DNA from: Acidobacteriota bacterium
GTDB lineage: Bacteria; Acidobacteriota; Terriglobia; Bryobacterales; Bryobacteraceae
Direction of reading: 5' to 3'
Assembly: GCA_029776225.1 (NCBI GenBank)
Contig: JAKOTR010000008.1
Location: 62,001 to 126,000 of the forward strand
DNA length: 64,000 nucleotides
The number at the start of each line of letters is the position of its first letter. Within the stretch, counting starts at the first letter, position 1. The position numbers and the translations under genes were made by a program. Below are positions 1 to 10,353 of the stretch, piece by piece. Below the pieces are notes generated by a model. That model saw only the letters and a list, made by a program, of their open reading frames with translations. It made no database searches and had not been told where the DNA came from.

Positions 1-1
1 A

Positions 2-1159
2 CTACGCCGGGACGAACTTCACGCACACCGGCCGGTCAACCTTCAGTTGCTTGCCGGTGGGCGTGAGGCGCCCGCTCTTGCGGTCGACGCGGAACAGCAC
101 GATGTTGCCGCTATCCTGGTTGGCGGCGAACAGGTAGGCGCCGGTGGGATCCAGGCGGAAGTTGCGCGGCGTTTTTCCCTCGGTCGAGACCCGCTCCACG
201 GGCTGCAGTGTTCCGTTCCGTGCGATAGAGAAAACGGCAATGCTGTCATGCCCCCGGTTGGAGCCGTACAGGAACCGCCCGGCCGCGTCCACCAGGACCT
301 CGGCGGTGGTGCTATTGCCGCTGAAGTCTTCCGGCAAAGTCGAGACCGTCTGCAATTCCGTGAACGCACCTTTCTTGGCGTCGTAGGAGAACGCCGTCAC
401 CGTCGACAGCAGCTCGTTGATGACGTACGCGAATCTGCCGTTGGGATGAAAGGCAAGGTGGCGCGGTCCGGAGCCGGGCTTCAGCGAGGCGAACGGAGGG
501 TCGTTGGGAGTGAGCGTACCCTTCTCCGCGTCGAAGCGGTAGACATACAGCTTGTCCGTGCCGAGGTCGGCGGCGATAGCGAAGCGGTTATCGGGCGAAG
601 GCTGGATGGAATGCGCGTGCGCCTGGCGCTGGCGCCGCTGGTTGACGCTCGAACCGGTGTGCTGGATGAAAGCGCTAGGTTCGGAAAGCGTCCCGTCGGG
701 GCCTATCGGGCACACGGCAACACTGCCTCCACCGTAGTTCGCCACGAGCACGTTCTTTCCCGTCTTATCAACGGAAACAAAGCACGGGCCTGGCCCTCCG
801 GAGGAAACCTGGTTGATTGGGGTGAGTTTTCCCGTCGCGGTGTCGATGGCGAATCCGGCTACCCCGCCGGCGCGCTTGCCTTGAAAATTGCTGATCTCCA
901 GCGCGGCGTAGAGGCGCCGGTTCGTGGGGTCGATGGCAAGAAAGGTCGGATTTGGCGCTTCGGCGGCAAGGCCGAGCTCTTCCGTCTCGCCGCTGGCCGC
1001 GTCGAAGCGGTAGGCATAAATGCCCTTGCTCTGCTGGCCGGTGTACGTGCCGACGTAGACAATAAACTTGCCCTTGGATGAGGCTCTTTGCGCTGCCAGG
1101 GCGGCCTTGGCCAACGGCAGCCCTGCCCATGTTGACAGGAAAGATCGACGAGTGCTCAT
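2..1159 (-). CDS. secreted lactonase-fold beta-propeller protein (YbhE/Pgl-like)
   Basis: The 385-residue product belongs to the lactonase family (Pfam Lactonase, YbhE-type 6-phosphogluconolactonase and muconate-cycloisomerase-like seven-bladed propellers). It opens with a twin-arginine-like stretch (MSTRRSFLS) and a short hydrophobic segment, so export is likely. The propeller starts near residue 33 (VYVGTYTG) and runs to the end. Conserved blade motifs include HAHSIQPSPDNRF near residue 182 and GPRHLAFHPNGRFAYV near 230. The ATG start is followed at once by the signal, and the stop lies at the very edge of the window, so the gene is complete. Family members hydrolyse 6-phosphogluconolactone or other lactones, but exported acidobacterial members are rarely characterised. 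The exact substrate is therefore unknown and the pentose-phosphate role should not be assumed. Confidence 0.88.
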   Translation of the reverse strand: MSTRRSFLSTWAGLPLAKAALAAQRASSKGKFIVYVGTYTGQQSKGIYAYRFDAASGETEELGLAAEAPNPTFLAIDPTNRRLYAALEISNFQGKRAGGVAGFAIDTATGKLTPINQVSSGGPGPCFVSVDKTGKNVLVANYGGGSVAVCPIGPDGTLSEPSAFIQHTGSSVNQRRQRQAHAHSIQPSPDNRFAIAADLGTDKLYVYRFDAEKGTLTPNDPPFASLKPGSGPRHLAFHPNGRFAYVINELLSTVTAFSYDAKKGAFTELQTVSTLPEDFSGNSTTAEVLVDAAGRFLYGSNRGHDSIAVFSIARNGTLQPVERVSTEGKTPRNFRLDPTGAYLFAANQDSGNIVLFRVDRKSGRLTPTGKQLKVDRPVCVKFVPA

Positions 1160-1221
1160 GGCTTTAATAAGATCGCACCCGCCGGGTCAAACGCAAGCCG
1201 CCTCGGCTCAACGCGAGCCGC

Positions 1222-2832
1222 TCATTCCCTCTTCAGAAGTCCTCCCGCCTGCAAAACGCGGCGCACCTTTTTCGGCGATACGGAAAGCTTTGCGGCTACG
1301 CGCGACACCTTGCGCCCTTCCCGCTCCCAGACCTTGGGAATGATGATTCCGGCGAATTCCTCGGTGATCTGCTGGAACGTCTTTCCGCCGACCAGTCCCT
1401 GCGACCACTCCTGCAACACGGTGTCGATGGGCCCCTTCTTCAGAACGCGCGAGCGCAGCTCCTGCAAGTCGTCCCAGATGTAGTCGCGGACGTCGGGTTT
1501 CAGCAGGGCGGTGGCCGCATCGCAGCACTCCCGGGCCGCGTTAGCATCGTCGAAAAACTCGTTGGAAAAGGTGAGGCCCTGCCAGATGTAGGCGCGGGCG
1601 AGCAGGCGGGGATTCTGCGTCCGGCGCGCGAACTCGACAGCGTCGCGCGCGTACTCTGCGGCGAGCTGTGCGTGCATGGACGGCCCGGCAAGCTCCTCGA
1701 TCTGTTCCTCGAACTTCGCATTCTCCACGATGCACGCCAGTATCCGCGCACGCGCCATGAGGATGTAATCACGCTTCTCCTCGCCCAGCCGGAAGGCGGA
1801 ACCGGCTTCCTCGCCCGCACGGTCAAGTTCGCCGCTGTCCAGGTAGAGAAAGCCGCGGTTGATGTGGATGGCGCCCGTTCCGTGGTGCGTGGGATGGCCG
1901 GCGTAAATGGCGGCGGCTTCCTCCAAATGCGAAAAGGCTTCCCTGCGGAGGCGCTCCAGGCGCTCGCGTTCGCTCCCCGTCCGGTGGGACCGCGCGCGCT
2001 CCCTTCGCCGCGCGGCGTCGCGGTCCAGCTTCCGCTGCAACTGGACGGCGACCAGGCGCTTTACCGACGCCATGTTCACTAGCGAACGGGCCAGGTTGCG
2101 GTGGTGCGCGTCGCGTTCCTTATACAGCGCGATGGCGCGCTCGAAGTGTTCGAGAGCGCGGTCGTAGCGACCCTCCCGGCGCGCGATGCGGCCGTAAGCG
2201 GACTGGATGTTGCCGCGGCTGATGTAATCGTCGGTTTGTTCCAGCACCGCCTCCGCGTCGCGGAGAATGCGCTCGGCCTCCCTGAGCTTGTTCTTCTGGA
2301 AGATGAGCCAGCTCTCCAGCACCTGAATCACCGCGGCGATCTTGCCGTATCCGGAAGCCGCGGCCGCTTCCCTGGCCCGCACGGTATAGTTCAGCGCGTC
2401 GTCGTAGCGTCCCTCCTGGCGCAGGCAGCGCCCGATCCAGAAATTCGATATCGTGAGCAGCTCCGCGTCGCCGGCCTCTTCGGCAAGCGATGCCGCGACC
2501 TCAAAGCTGCGGATCGCCTGGTCGGGTTCCTCCCCTTGGAACGCTAGCAGGCCTTCCGCCATTTTGACGTGCAGAAAATCGAGCAGGGGCAAGCTGCCGC
2601 GCGACTCCCGAGAGAATCGCGCCAGCACGCACCGGAGAAGCTCGGTGCCGGCAAAGCCGATATCGACCCACTGCGCGAGGCGGCCCAGCAGAACGCCTGC
2701 CCCGCTGCGGGCGGGATCGAGCGATTCGAGCGCGCTGCGGTTGCGTTCGAGGTATTCCAGACCGCTGGCGATGCGCCGCTGGATCAGGTCATCCCGCAGC
2801 CGCGCCAGGAACGCATCCCCTAAACCCTCCAT
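1222..2832 (-). CDS. TPR-repeat protein with C-terminal Fis-like helix-turn-helix
   Basis: The product is 536 residues from the ATG at 2832. The frame stays open upstream, but only over the antisense of aceB, so this start, 30 nt after the aceB stop, is preferred. Residues from about 50 to 470 are rich in alternating helices of tetratricopeptide type (for example YDRALEHFERAIALYKERD, and repeated R-x-E-G-R-Y-D-x-A-L units). The last 45 residues (EEFAGIIIPKVWEREG then KVSRVAAKLSVSPKKVRRVL) resemble the Fis/NtrC-type DNA-binding helix-turn-helix. No receiver or kinase domain is visible. Because it directly follows malate synthase on the same strand, I infer co-transcription and a possible role in controlling the glyoxylate genes. 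That function is inference; the architecture is seen. Confidence 0.82.
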   Translation of the reverse strand: MEGLGDAFLARLRDDLIQRRIASGLEYLERNRSALESLDPARSGAGVLLGRLAQWVDIGFAGTELLRCVLARFSRESRGSLPLLDFLHVKMAEGLLAFQGEEPDQAIRSFEVAASLAEEAGDAELLTISNFWIGRCLRQEGRYDDALNYTVRAREAAAASGYGKIAAVIQVLESWLIFQKNKLREAERILRDAEAVLEQTDDYISRGNIQSAYGRIARREGRYDRALEHFERAIALYKERDAHHRNLARSLVNMASVKRLVAVQLQRKLDRDAARRRERARSHRTGSERERLERLRREAFSHLEEAAAIYAGHPTHHGTGAIHINRGFLYLDSGELDRAGEEAGSAFRLGEEKRDYILMARARILACIVENAKFEEQIEELAGPSMHAQLAAEYARDAVEFARRTQNPRLLARAYIWQGLTFSNEFFDDANAARECCDAATALLKPDVRDYIWDDLQELRSRVLKKGPIDTVLQEWSQGLVGGKTFQQITEEFAGIIIPKVWEREGRKVSRVAAKLSVSPKKVRRVLQAGGLLKRE

Positions 2833-2861
2833 ACTTGCAGTATGGCAGAGCGCGCGGGGCT

Positions 2862-4436
2862 TCAGTCGATGTGCTGGTTCGCCACCAGCGTCAGGAACTC
2901 GGGAAATTCGGCGCTGGTCATCATCTCCTCGTAAAGCCGCGCGGCGCGCGCGAGCTCCTGTCCTCCGAGTTTGTCCTGAAGGCTGTCCGCCACCGACGCG
3001 ATCGTCTGCTTCACCAGTTCTGCCGTCACCGGCCGGCCGTCGTTCATCTTCGCGTTGTGCCTGACCCACTGCCAAACCTGCGCGCGGCAGATCTCGGCCG
3101 TGGCGGCGTCTTCCATCAGGTTGTAGATGGGAACGCAGCCATTGCCGCGGAGCCAGGCTTCCAGGTACTGTATGCCGACATCGATGTTCCAGCGCAGCCC
3201 GGCTTCTGTGATCGTGCCTTCGGGAACTTTCAGCAGGTCTTCGGCGGTGACGCGCGCGCCGGGACGCCGGTCGATCTGGTTCGGCGTCTTCATGTGCGCG
3301 TCGAAAATCTCTTTGGCGACGGGCACCAGCCCCGGATGCGCAACCCACGTTCCGTCGTGGCCGAGCTTTACTTCGCGCAGCTTATCCGCCCTCACCTTCT
3401 CCAGCGCCTTCTCGTTTTCTTCCGGGTTGTCCTTGATCGGAATCTGGGCCGCCATTCCGCCCATGGCATGAATCCTGCGGCGGTGGCAGGTCTCAATCAG
3501 CAGCACGACATAGGAGTTCAGGAAGTGCCGGTCCATGGTGATTTCGGCGCGGTTCGGCAGCACGAACTCCGGCCGGTTCCTGAACTTCTTGATGAAACTG
3601 AAGATGTAATCCCACCGGCCGCAGTTGAGCCCGGCGGAATGCTCGCTCAGCTCGTAGAGGATTTCGTCCATCTCGAACGCCGCGAGAATCGTCTCGATCA
3701 GCACCGTGGCTCGGATTGTGCCGCGAGGGATGCCAAGCTCCTTCTGCGCGAATACAAAAATGTCGTTCCAGAGGCGGGCTTCCAGATAGCTCTCCAACTT
3801 GGGCAGATAGAAATACGGACCCGTCCCTTTCCGCATGAGGTTCCGCGCGTTATGGAACAGGAACAGCCCGAAGTCGAAAAGGCCGCCTGCGATCGGCTTG
3901 CCGTCCACCAGGAGATGCTTTTCGTCCAGGTGCCAGCCGCGGGGCCGCACCATCAGCACCGCGGTTTTCTTGGCCAACTTGTAGGCTTTTCCTTCGGGGC
4001 TGGTGTAACTAATGGTCCCGTCCACCGCGTCGCGCAGGTTGATCTGGCCCTCCATGTTGTTCCGCCAGGTGGGCGAGTTGGAATCCTCGAAATCCGCCAT
4101 GAACACGTTCGCGCCAGAGTTCAGCGCGTTGATAACCATCTTCCGGTCGACCGGTCCGGTGATCTCGACGCGGCGGTCCTGGAGATCGGCCGGAATGGGG
4201 GCAACCACCCAGTCTGCCTTCCGGATGCCCTCGGTTTCGGGAAGGAAGTTGGGCATGGCGCCGCGGTCGATGGCCTCCTGCCGCCGGCGGCGGAAGGCGA
4301 GAAGCTCCTGGCGGCGACCTTCGAAGTTGTTGGAAAGGCGGGCCAGAAAGCGCACTGCATCTGGCGTGAGAATGGTTTTATAAGCCTCGGTGAGCGGACC
4401 CACAATGCGGACCGGCTCCGCTTGGACATTGAGCAT
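2862..4436 (-). CDS. aceB: malate synthase A
   Basis: Malate synthase A condenses glyoxylate with acetyl-CoA to malate, the second step of the glyoxylate shunt. The 524-residue length is typical of isoform A. The family signature is present as [15 protein letters not shown] near residue 275, and the substrate-binding [11 protein letters not shown] stretch lies near residue 170. The start ATG has a good Shine-Dalgarno sequence (GAGGGG, about 7 nt upstream). It is divergent from isocitrate lyase across a 190-bp region and is followed 30 nt later by the TPR/helix-turn-helix gene. The presence of both shunt enzymes indicates growth on acetate or fatty acids, or storage of such carbon. Confidence 0.97.
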   Translation of the reverse strand: MLNVQAEPVRIVGPLTEAYKTILTPDAVRFLARLSNNFEGRRQELLAFRRRRQEAIDRGAMPNFLPETEGIRKADWVVAPIPADLQDRRVEITGPVDRKMVINALNSGANVFMADFEDSNSPTWRNNMEGQINLRDAVDGTISYTSPEGKAYKLAKKTAVLMVRPRGWHLDEKHLLVDGKPIAGGLFDFGLFLFHNARNLMRKGTGPYFYLPKLESYLEARLWNDIFVFAQKELGIPRGTIRATVLIETILAAFEMDEILYELSEHSAGLNCGRWDYIFSFIKKFRNRPEFVLPNRAEITMDRHFLNSYVVLLIETCHRRRIHAMGGMAAQIPIKDNPEENEKALEKVRADKLREVKLGHDGTWVAHPGLVPVAKEIFDAHMKTPNQIDRRPGARVTAEDLLKVPEGTITEAGLRWNIDVGIQYLEAWLRGNGCVPIYNLMEDAATAEICRAQVWQWVRHNAKMNDGRPVTAELVKQTIASVADSLQDKLGGQELARAARLYEEMMTSAEFPEFLTLVANQHID

Positions 4437-4505
4437 GGTTCACCCCTCGTTTGCTTCCATGGTAAACCCGAGCACGCCGCGGGTGGAACGCCCACTGGCC
4501 CGAAT

Positions 4506-4520
4506 CGGACGAGTCGTCCG
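4506..4520. promoter_or_regulatory. perfect 7-1-7 palindrome in the aceB/aceA divergent promoter region
   Basis: The sequence CGGACGA-G-TCGTCCG is a perfect inverted repeat with 7-bp arms around a single central base. It lies between the two divergent glyoxylate-shunt genes, 70 bp from the aceB start and 107 bp from the aceA start. Its size and symmetry fit a dimeric regulator's operator. The candidate protein is the helix-turn-helix product encoded behind aceB, but that pairing is inference only. Confidence 0.5.
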
Positions 4521-4626
4521 GACCGCCCCGCCTGCCGCACGGCTTTTTTCCCGCGCGCATCTCATCGACTAGAGGCGCCCCTCGGGCAGGCGCCGCAAAT
4601 TCAAAGCCGAAGGGAGAAGCAACTCA

Positions 4627-5976
<1,350 letters not shown>

Positions 5977-5993
5977 GAAGACACACCACGTGA

Positions 5994-6024
5994 GGCCCCT
6001 GCGGGACGCGCTCCTGCAGGGGCC
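5994..6024 (+). terminator. strong GC hairpin after aceA
   Basis: The arms GGCCCCTGC and GCAGGGGCC (5994-6002 and 6016-6024) are perfectly complementary. Pairing continues inward over four more positions, one of them G-U, leaving a 5-nt loop. There is no T-run after the stem, so it is at best an intrinsic-like or Rho-assisted terminator between aceA and the next gene. Confidence 0.5.
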
Positions 6025-6077
6025 CGCGCGTACCCTCGCGAGACGCCTGCAGCAGCCGATCTGGTAGAATTGCGCAC

Positions 6078-6977
6078 ATGAATCGCCGTAATTTCCTTCG
6101 CAGCGCAGGAGCTTTTGCCGTACCCTTCGCCTCGACTATGAAACATGCCGCGGCGATGAACCAGGCCGCCGGCGGAAAGTTTCGCATCTCCCTGGCCGAG
6201 TGGTCTCTCCACCGCGCCATCCAGTCGCGGATGATCACGAACCTCCAGTTTCCGCGCATCGCGCGCGAACAGTTCGGCATCGAGGGCCTGGAATTCGTCA
6301 ATGGCCTCTGGGAAGCCCCCACGCAGGACTACCTGCGCCGGCTCAAGAAGGAGATGGCGAATTCCGGCACCAAGGGCGTCCTCATCATGTGCGACGGGGA
6401 AGGCATGATGGGGCACAGCGACAGCGCCGAGCGCAGAAAAGCGGCGGAGAACCATTTCAAGTGGGTCGAATACGCTGCCGAACTCGGCTGCCATTCGATC
6501 CGCACCAACATGTACCCGGACAAGCAGCCTTCCACGCCCGCCGAAATCAGCGCTTTCGTCGACCGCTGCGCGGAAAGCTTCACCAGGCTGTGCGAGTTCG
6601 CCAAGACGCACAACATCAACGTGATCATCGAGAACCACGGAGGCATCTCCTCGGACCCGGACGTCGTCGTGCGTCTGATGAAAGCGGTCAACCTGCCCAA
6701 CTTCGGCACACTCCCCGACTTCGGGAATTTCCCCAAGAACATTGACCGCTACGAGGCGGTGGCCAAACTCATGCCATACGCCAAGGGCGTCAGCTTCAAG
6801 TGCTACGACTTCAACGCCGAGGGCTGGGAAACCACCATCGACATGCAGAAGATGATGAAAATCGTGCTTGATGCCGGCTATCACGACTGGGTCGGCATTG
6901 AATACGAAGGCAGGCGTCTGACCGAATTCGAAGGCATACAGGCTGCCAAGCGTCTTCTGGATCGCCTGCGTGTGTAA
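6078..6977 (+). CDS. secreted sugar phosphate isomerase/epimerase-like TIM barrel
   Basis: The 299-residue product opens with a Tat-like signal (MNRRNFLRSAG followed by a hydrophobic stretch) and continues as a xylose-isomerase-like TIM barrel (AP_endonuc_2 superfamily). Visible barrel landmarks include the C-terminal metal-site region VGIEYEGRRLTEFEGI and the internal VIIENHGGISSDPDVV and SFKCYDFN strands. These carry the Glu, His and Asp ligands usual for the fold. Such secreted members are abundant in Acidobacteriota and Planctomycetota and are thought to act on sugars, but substrates are mostly unknown. It lies 100 bp after aceA, beyond the hairpin, so it is probably a separate unit. It is followed by the penicillin-binding protein gene 18 nt later. 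Confidence 0.88.
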   Translation: MNRRNFLRSAGAFAVPFASTMKHAAAMNQAAGGKFRISLAEWSLHRAIQSRMITNLQFPRIAREQFGIEGLEFVNGLWEAPTQDYLRRLKKEMANSGTKGVLIMCDGEGMMGHSDSAERRKAAENHFKWVEYAAELGCHSIRTNMYPDKQPSTPAEISAFVDRCAESFTRLCEFAKTHNINVIIENHGGISSDPDVVVRLMKAVNLPNFGTLPDFGNFPKNIDRYEAVAKLMPYAKGVSFKCYDFNAEGWETTIDMQKMMKIVLDAGYHDWVGIEYEGRRLTEFEGIQAAKRLLDRLRV

Positions 6978-6995
6978 GCGAACACACACAAGCAG

Positions 6996-8999
6996 TTGAA
7001 ATTCACCATTTCATCCCGGCGCCTGTGGGGGCGGCTGCTGGTGGCTCTCGCGGGCGGGTTCGTGTGCGCGAACCTTTTCGTCTTTTTTTGGGCGGCACGC
7101 TACACGCTCGCGGTCCGCAAGCTCACCCGGGGCGCTGGCGACACGGTGTTTCACGACGCGCGCGGCCGGCCCTGGTTCCGGCTCGACGAGCGGCGCCGCG
7201 ACGTCCCGCTGGCGAAGATCGCGCCGGTGCTGCGCAACGCCGTCATCGCCGTGGAGGACCACCGCTTTTACAAGCACGGCAGCCTCGACGCCATCGCCAT
7301 TCTGCGCGCGGGGTCTGAAAACGTGCGGGCGGGCGGTATTGTGCAGGGCGGCAGCACGATCACCCAGCAGCTCGCCCGCATGTTGTTTCTCTCCAACGAA
7401 CGCACCTGGACGCGCAAGCTGAAGGAAGCCGCGCTCGCGTTCCTGATCGAGCGCCAGTTGACCAAGGACCAGATCCTAGAACTCTATCTGAACCGGGTTT
7501 ATTTCAGCGGCGGCGTCTACGGCTGCGAGAGCATCTCCCGCAAACTCTTCGGCAAACCCGCGAGCGCCGTCAATCTGGCCGAGGCCGCCATGATCGCCGG
7601 GCTCATCCGCGCGCCTTCGGCCCTCTCGCCGTGGCAGAATCCCGAGGGCGCCCTCAAGCGCAGCCGCGTCGTGCTGGCGCGCATGCGGGAACTCGGTTTT
7701 ATTCGGCCCGAAGACGAGCGCGCCGCCCTCGGCTCCCCGCCCGCCATCAGGCCGTGGACGGTGGCCAACGAGTCCTCCGCTTCCTGGGCCCAGGAGTTTT
7801 TGCGGCAGCAGTTCCGTGACCGCTTCGGTGACGATCACCCGCCCGACTGGCAGGTTCACACCACCTTCGTCCCCGAATTGCAGGACATCGCCGCCCGCGC
7901 GGTCGCCCGCGGCCTCGCCCGCTTACGCAACCGCCGCGTCCAAGCCGCGCTGGTAGCCGCCGATCCGAACACCGGGGACCTGCTGGCCCTGATCGGAGGC
8001 CGCAGCTTTGGGGAATCCCGGTTCAATCGCGCCACACGCGCCCGGAGGCAGCCCGGGTCCGCGTTCAAGCCGTTCCTGTTCGCGGCGGCGCTGGAGCGCG
8101 GCTACTCCCCGGTTTCGGTGCTCTCAGGACTGAACAAGATCGACGCCGGCTTCGAGGAGTGGGTCCCCGCGAACGCCCACGGCGAGTTGCCCGACGAACT
8201 GACCCTGAGAGAAGCGCTGCTTGAATCCAACAACCGCGCCGCCGCCGCGCTCGGACGGCAGATCACGACCGCGCCGCTGCTGCGCGTCGCCAACGACCTC
8301 GGAATGCGCAACCTGCCCAACGTGCCGTCGCTCTCGCTGGGCACGGGCGAAGTCACGCCCTTCGAGCTCACGATGGCCTACGCCGTATTCGCCAACGGAG
8401 GTTGGGCCGTCACGCCGCGCTCCATCGTCAAGGTGCTGGACGCGGGCGGCTCCAAGGTGCTGGAAAACGAGGTCCGGCGCAAGCGCGTCCTCTCGCGGGA
8501 GTCGGCATTTCAGATGGTTTCGATGCTGCGGGACGTGCTGGACCGCGGCACAGGAGCGCAGGCGCGCGCGCTCGGCGTGCGCTTCGACGCCGGAGGGAAA
8601 ACCGGCACCACGGACAATTTCAAAGATGCCTGGTTCGTGGGCTTTTCGACATCGATTGTCGCCGGCGTGTGGGTGGGACTTGACCAGCCCGCCCCGATCG
8701 GTCCCAACGCCTACGGCGCCAGCGTCGCCCTGCCCATTTGGGCCGACTTCATGCGCGAGGCTGCCCGGCTGCGCCCTCCCGGCCGCTTCGAACCGCCTGC
8801 ATCCCTCCGCCAGGAGACGCTGTGCAGAATCTCCTACCTCGCGCCGCTTGACGGCTGCCCGACTTACACCGAATTTTTCAAAGACGGCGACGCCGTCCCG
8901 ACCCGCCTCTGCCCGATTCACTCGGGCAGCATCCCCCAGCGCGCCGCCCGCGCCTTTCGGAGCGTCTTCTCGCGCCTCAAGGGTCTGTTCGGGAAATAA
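6996..8999 (+). CDS. class A penicillin-binding protein (PBP1-type transglycosylase/transpeptidase)
   Basis: This is a bifunctional peptidoglycan synthase anchored by one N-terminal transmembrane helix (residues about 14-38). The GT51 transglycosylase domain carries the catalytic Glu in VEDHRFYKH (E87) and the GGSTITQQLARML motif. The transpeptidase domain has the three active-site motifs: S355-x-x-K in PGSAFKPF, S411-N-N, and K535-T-G in GGKTGTTD. The length of 667 residues is in the normal range for compact PBP1 proteins. The reading frame begins at a TTG codon. No better start precedes the membrane helix, and the next candidate GTG would fall inside it, so TTG is accepted with some reserve. 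The C-terminal 60 residues contain two cysteines (LCRISYLAPLDGCP) that may form a disulfide in the periplasm. Confidence 0.94.
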   Translation: MKFTISSRRLWGRLLVALAGGFVCANLFVFFWAARYTLAVRKLTRGAGDTVFHDARGRPWFRLDERRRDVPLAKIAPVLRNAVIAVEDHRFYKHGSLDAIAILRAGSENVRAGGIVQGGSTITQQLARMLFLSNERTWTRKLKEAALAFLIERQLTKDQILELYLNRVYFSGGVYGCESISRKLFGKPASAVNLAEAAMIAGLIRAPSALSPWQNPEGALKRSRVVLARMRELGFIRPEDERAALGSPPAIRPWTVANESSASWAQEFLRQQFRDRFGDDHPPDWQVHTTFVPELQDIAARAVARGLARLRNRRVQAALVAADPNTGDLLALIGGRSFGESRFNRATRARRQPGSAFKPFLFAAALERGYSPVSVLSGLNKIDAGFEEWVPANAHGELPDELTLREALLESNNRAAAALGRQITTAPLLRVANDLGMRNLPNVPSLSLGTGEVTPFELTMAYAVFANGGWAVTPRSIVKVLDAGGSKVLENEVRRKRVLSRESAFQMVSMLRDVLDRGTGAQARALGVRFDAGGKTGTTDNFKDAWFVGFSTSIVAGVWVGLDQPAPIGPNAYGASVALPIWADFMREAARLRPPGRFEPPASLRQETLCRISYLAPLDGCPTYTEFFKDGDAVPTRLCPIHSGSIPQRAARAFRSVFSRLKGLFGK

Positions 9000-9032
9000 C
9001 CTCCGCGGGCGCCCGGGACGGCAGCATCCGTC

Positions 9033-9224
9033 TTATCTCGCCGGGAGCTTCTTCAACAGGCTCTCGACCAGCTCCAGGCGCCTTCGCAGGTCATCCCGCA
9101 TGGCCGGCGTACGCGTGCGGCGGATTTCGGGCGCCAGCTCGCTTCGCTCCTGCTCCAAGAGCTCGGCGATCAGGTCCCACTCCGCATCGCTGAGTTCGGG
9201 CTGAGTTTTCGCGGCAGGATTCAT
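9033..9224 (-). CDS. small hypothetical protein, helical and charged
   Basis: The 63-residue product begins at an ATG preceded by a purine-rich GGGGGGA about 9 nt upstream. It is almost entirely helical and charged (LSDAEWDLIAELLEQERSEL, then RDDLRRRLELVESLLKKL), with no signal peptide, membrane segment or recognised domain. Similar short proteins are, from memory, common in acidobacterial genomes, but I cannot name a family. Its strand is opposite to both neighbours and it sits alone between the penicillin-binding protein and a TPR gene. The coding potential rests on the good ribosome-binding site and the sensible amphipathic composition. Confidence 0.55.
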   Translation of the reverse strand: MNPAAKTQPELSDAEWDLIAELLEQERSELAPEIRRTRTPAMRDDLRRRLELVESLLKKLPAR

Positions 9225-9347
9225 GGCTTGATCCCCCCAATCCCCGGCTCCATTCTACGGCTAATGGCTGCGGAGTGGAATGGCGACAGCGGGGCATTAA
9301 GATCGCGTAAGGCGGCGCTCCGCCGCATTCGCGGATAATGATGTTCT

Positions 9348-10283
9348 ATGGGCAGTTTGTTGTTGGCCCTTCTACTGGCGTCAGCCGCGCCCGAGCCTCC
9401 CACCCTCGAGCTGCGCGGGCGCATTGAACCGCCGCCCCCCAAGGCCCTTGTGGCGATATACGGAGCATACTCGCCTTTCACGGCTGTTACCAACGCGGGC
9501 CCCGACGGAAAATTCCGTTTCAGGAACCTCCCCGCTGGAACCTATACGCTTATGGTCTCGGTATCGGCGCAAGGCGAGGTTCAGCAAACGATCGTGGTCA
9601 CTCCGACGCTAGCGGACGCAAACGGCCGCGTGGAGGTCACCGTCCCGTTCCGTCCCGTTAGCGGAACAAAGGCCTCCGGCGCGACGATTTCCCTTGGAGA
9701 GCTCGCGACCCCGGATTCGGCGCGCTCCGCCTACGCCCGCGCCCAGGAGGCGTTGCGGAAGCAAAATGTCGAGGAGGCCATCAAGCACCTCCAGCGCGCG
9801 GTGGAGGAATATCCAAAATTCTCCGCGGCCTGGAATAACCTGGGCACCATCGCCTATCACGCTCAAAAATACGAGGAGGCCGAAAAGTACTTCCGTAAGG
9901 CGCTTGACGCCGATGCCTCGCAATACGCGCCGCTGGTGAATTTGGGCGGGGTCCTTTTGAATCTCAAGAGGCCGAAGGAGGCGCTCGAATTCAATCGCCG
10001 CGCCATCCACGAACGCCCCGACGACGCGCTGGCCAACTCCCAATTGGGCATTTCCTATTTCTGGCTCAAGGATTACGACTCGGCCTTGAAGTATCTCAGG
10101 CTGGCCAAGGAATTGGACCCGGCACACTTCTCCAAGCCGCAACTGCTGCTGGCGCAGATCTATCTCCAGCGGAACGAGCCTGAGAACGCCGTCGCCGAAC
10201 TGGAGGACTTTATCGCCCGCCATCCCGACGCCCCCGAAGTCCCGGAAATCCGCAAGAAACTGGAAGCCATCAAGGCGCGGTAA
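9348..10283 (+). CDS. secreted protein with carboxypeptidase-regulatory-like domain and TPR repeats
   Basis: The 311-residue product has a short N-terminal signal (MGSLLLALLLASAAPEP). A beta-sandwich of the carboxypeptidase-regulatory/CNA-B type follows (about residues 20-100, with the typical PDGKFRFRNLPAGTYTLMV motif). Four to five TPR units then run from about residue 125 (for example AWNNLGTIAYHAQKYEEAEKYFRKALDADA). The protein probably acts outside the cytoplasmic membrane as an interaction scaffold. The next gene, a YfhO-like membrane protein, starts 70 bp later on the same strand and may be co-transcribed. No enzymatic motif is visible. Confidence 0.85.
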   Translation: MGSLLLALLLASAAPEPPTLELRGRIEPPPPKALVAIYGAYSPFTAVTNAGPDGKFRFRNLPAGTYTLMVSVSAQGEVQQTIVVTPTLADANGRVEVTVPFRPVSGTKASGATISLGELATPDSARSAYARAQEALRKQNVEEAIKHLQRAVEEYPKFSAAWNNLGTIAYHAQKYEEAEKYFRKALDADASQYAPLVNLGGVLLNLKRPKEALEFNRRAIHERPDDALANSQLGISYFWLKDYDSALKYLRLAKELDPAHFSKPQLLLAQIYLQRNEPENAVAELEDFIARHPDAPEVPEIRKKLEAIKAR

Positions 10284-10353
10284 GACGATTTGCCGCCGGC
10301 AGCCTGCTCGTTTTCTCGCTCTCGTTTGTTGCTGTGCTAACTTGTGGTTTTCC

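Noticed and set aside
2833-3348. N-terminal extension of the TPR/helix-turn-helix gene to 708 residues
   Set aside because: The added 172 residues are Arg/His-rich antisense of aceB; the ATG at 2832 just after the aceB stop is a natural start.
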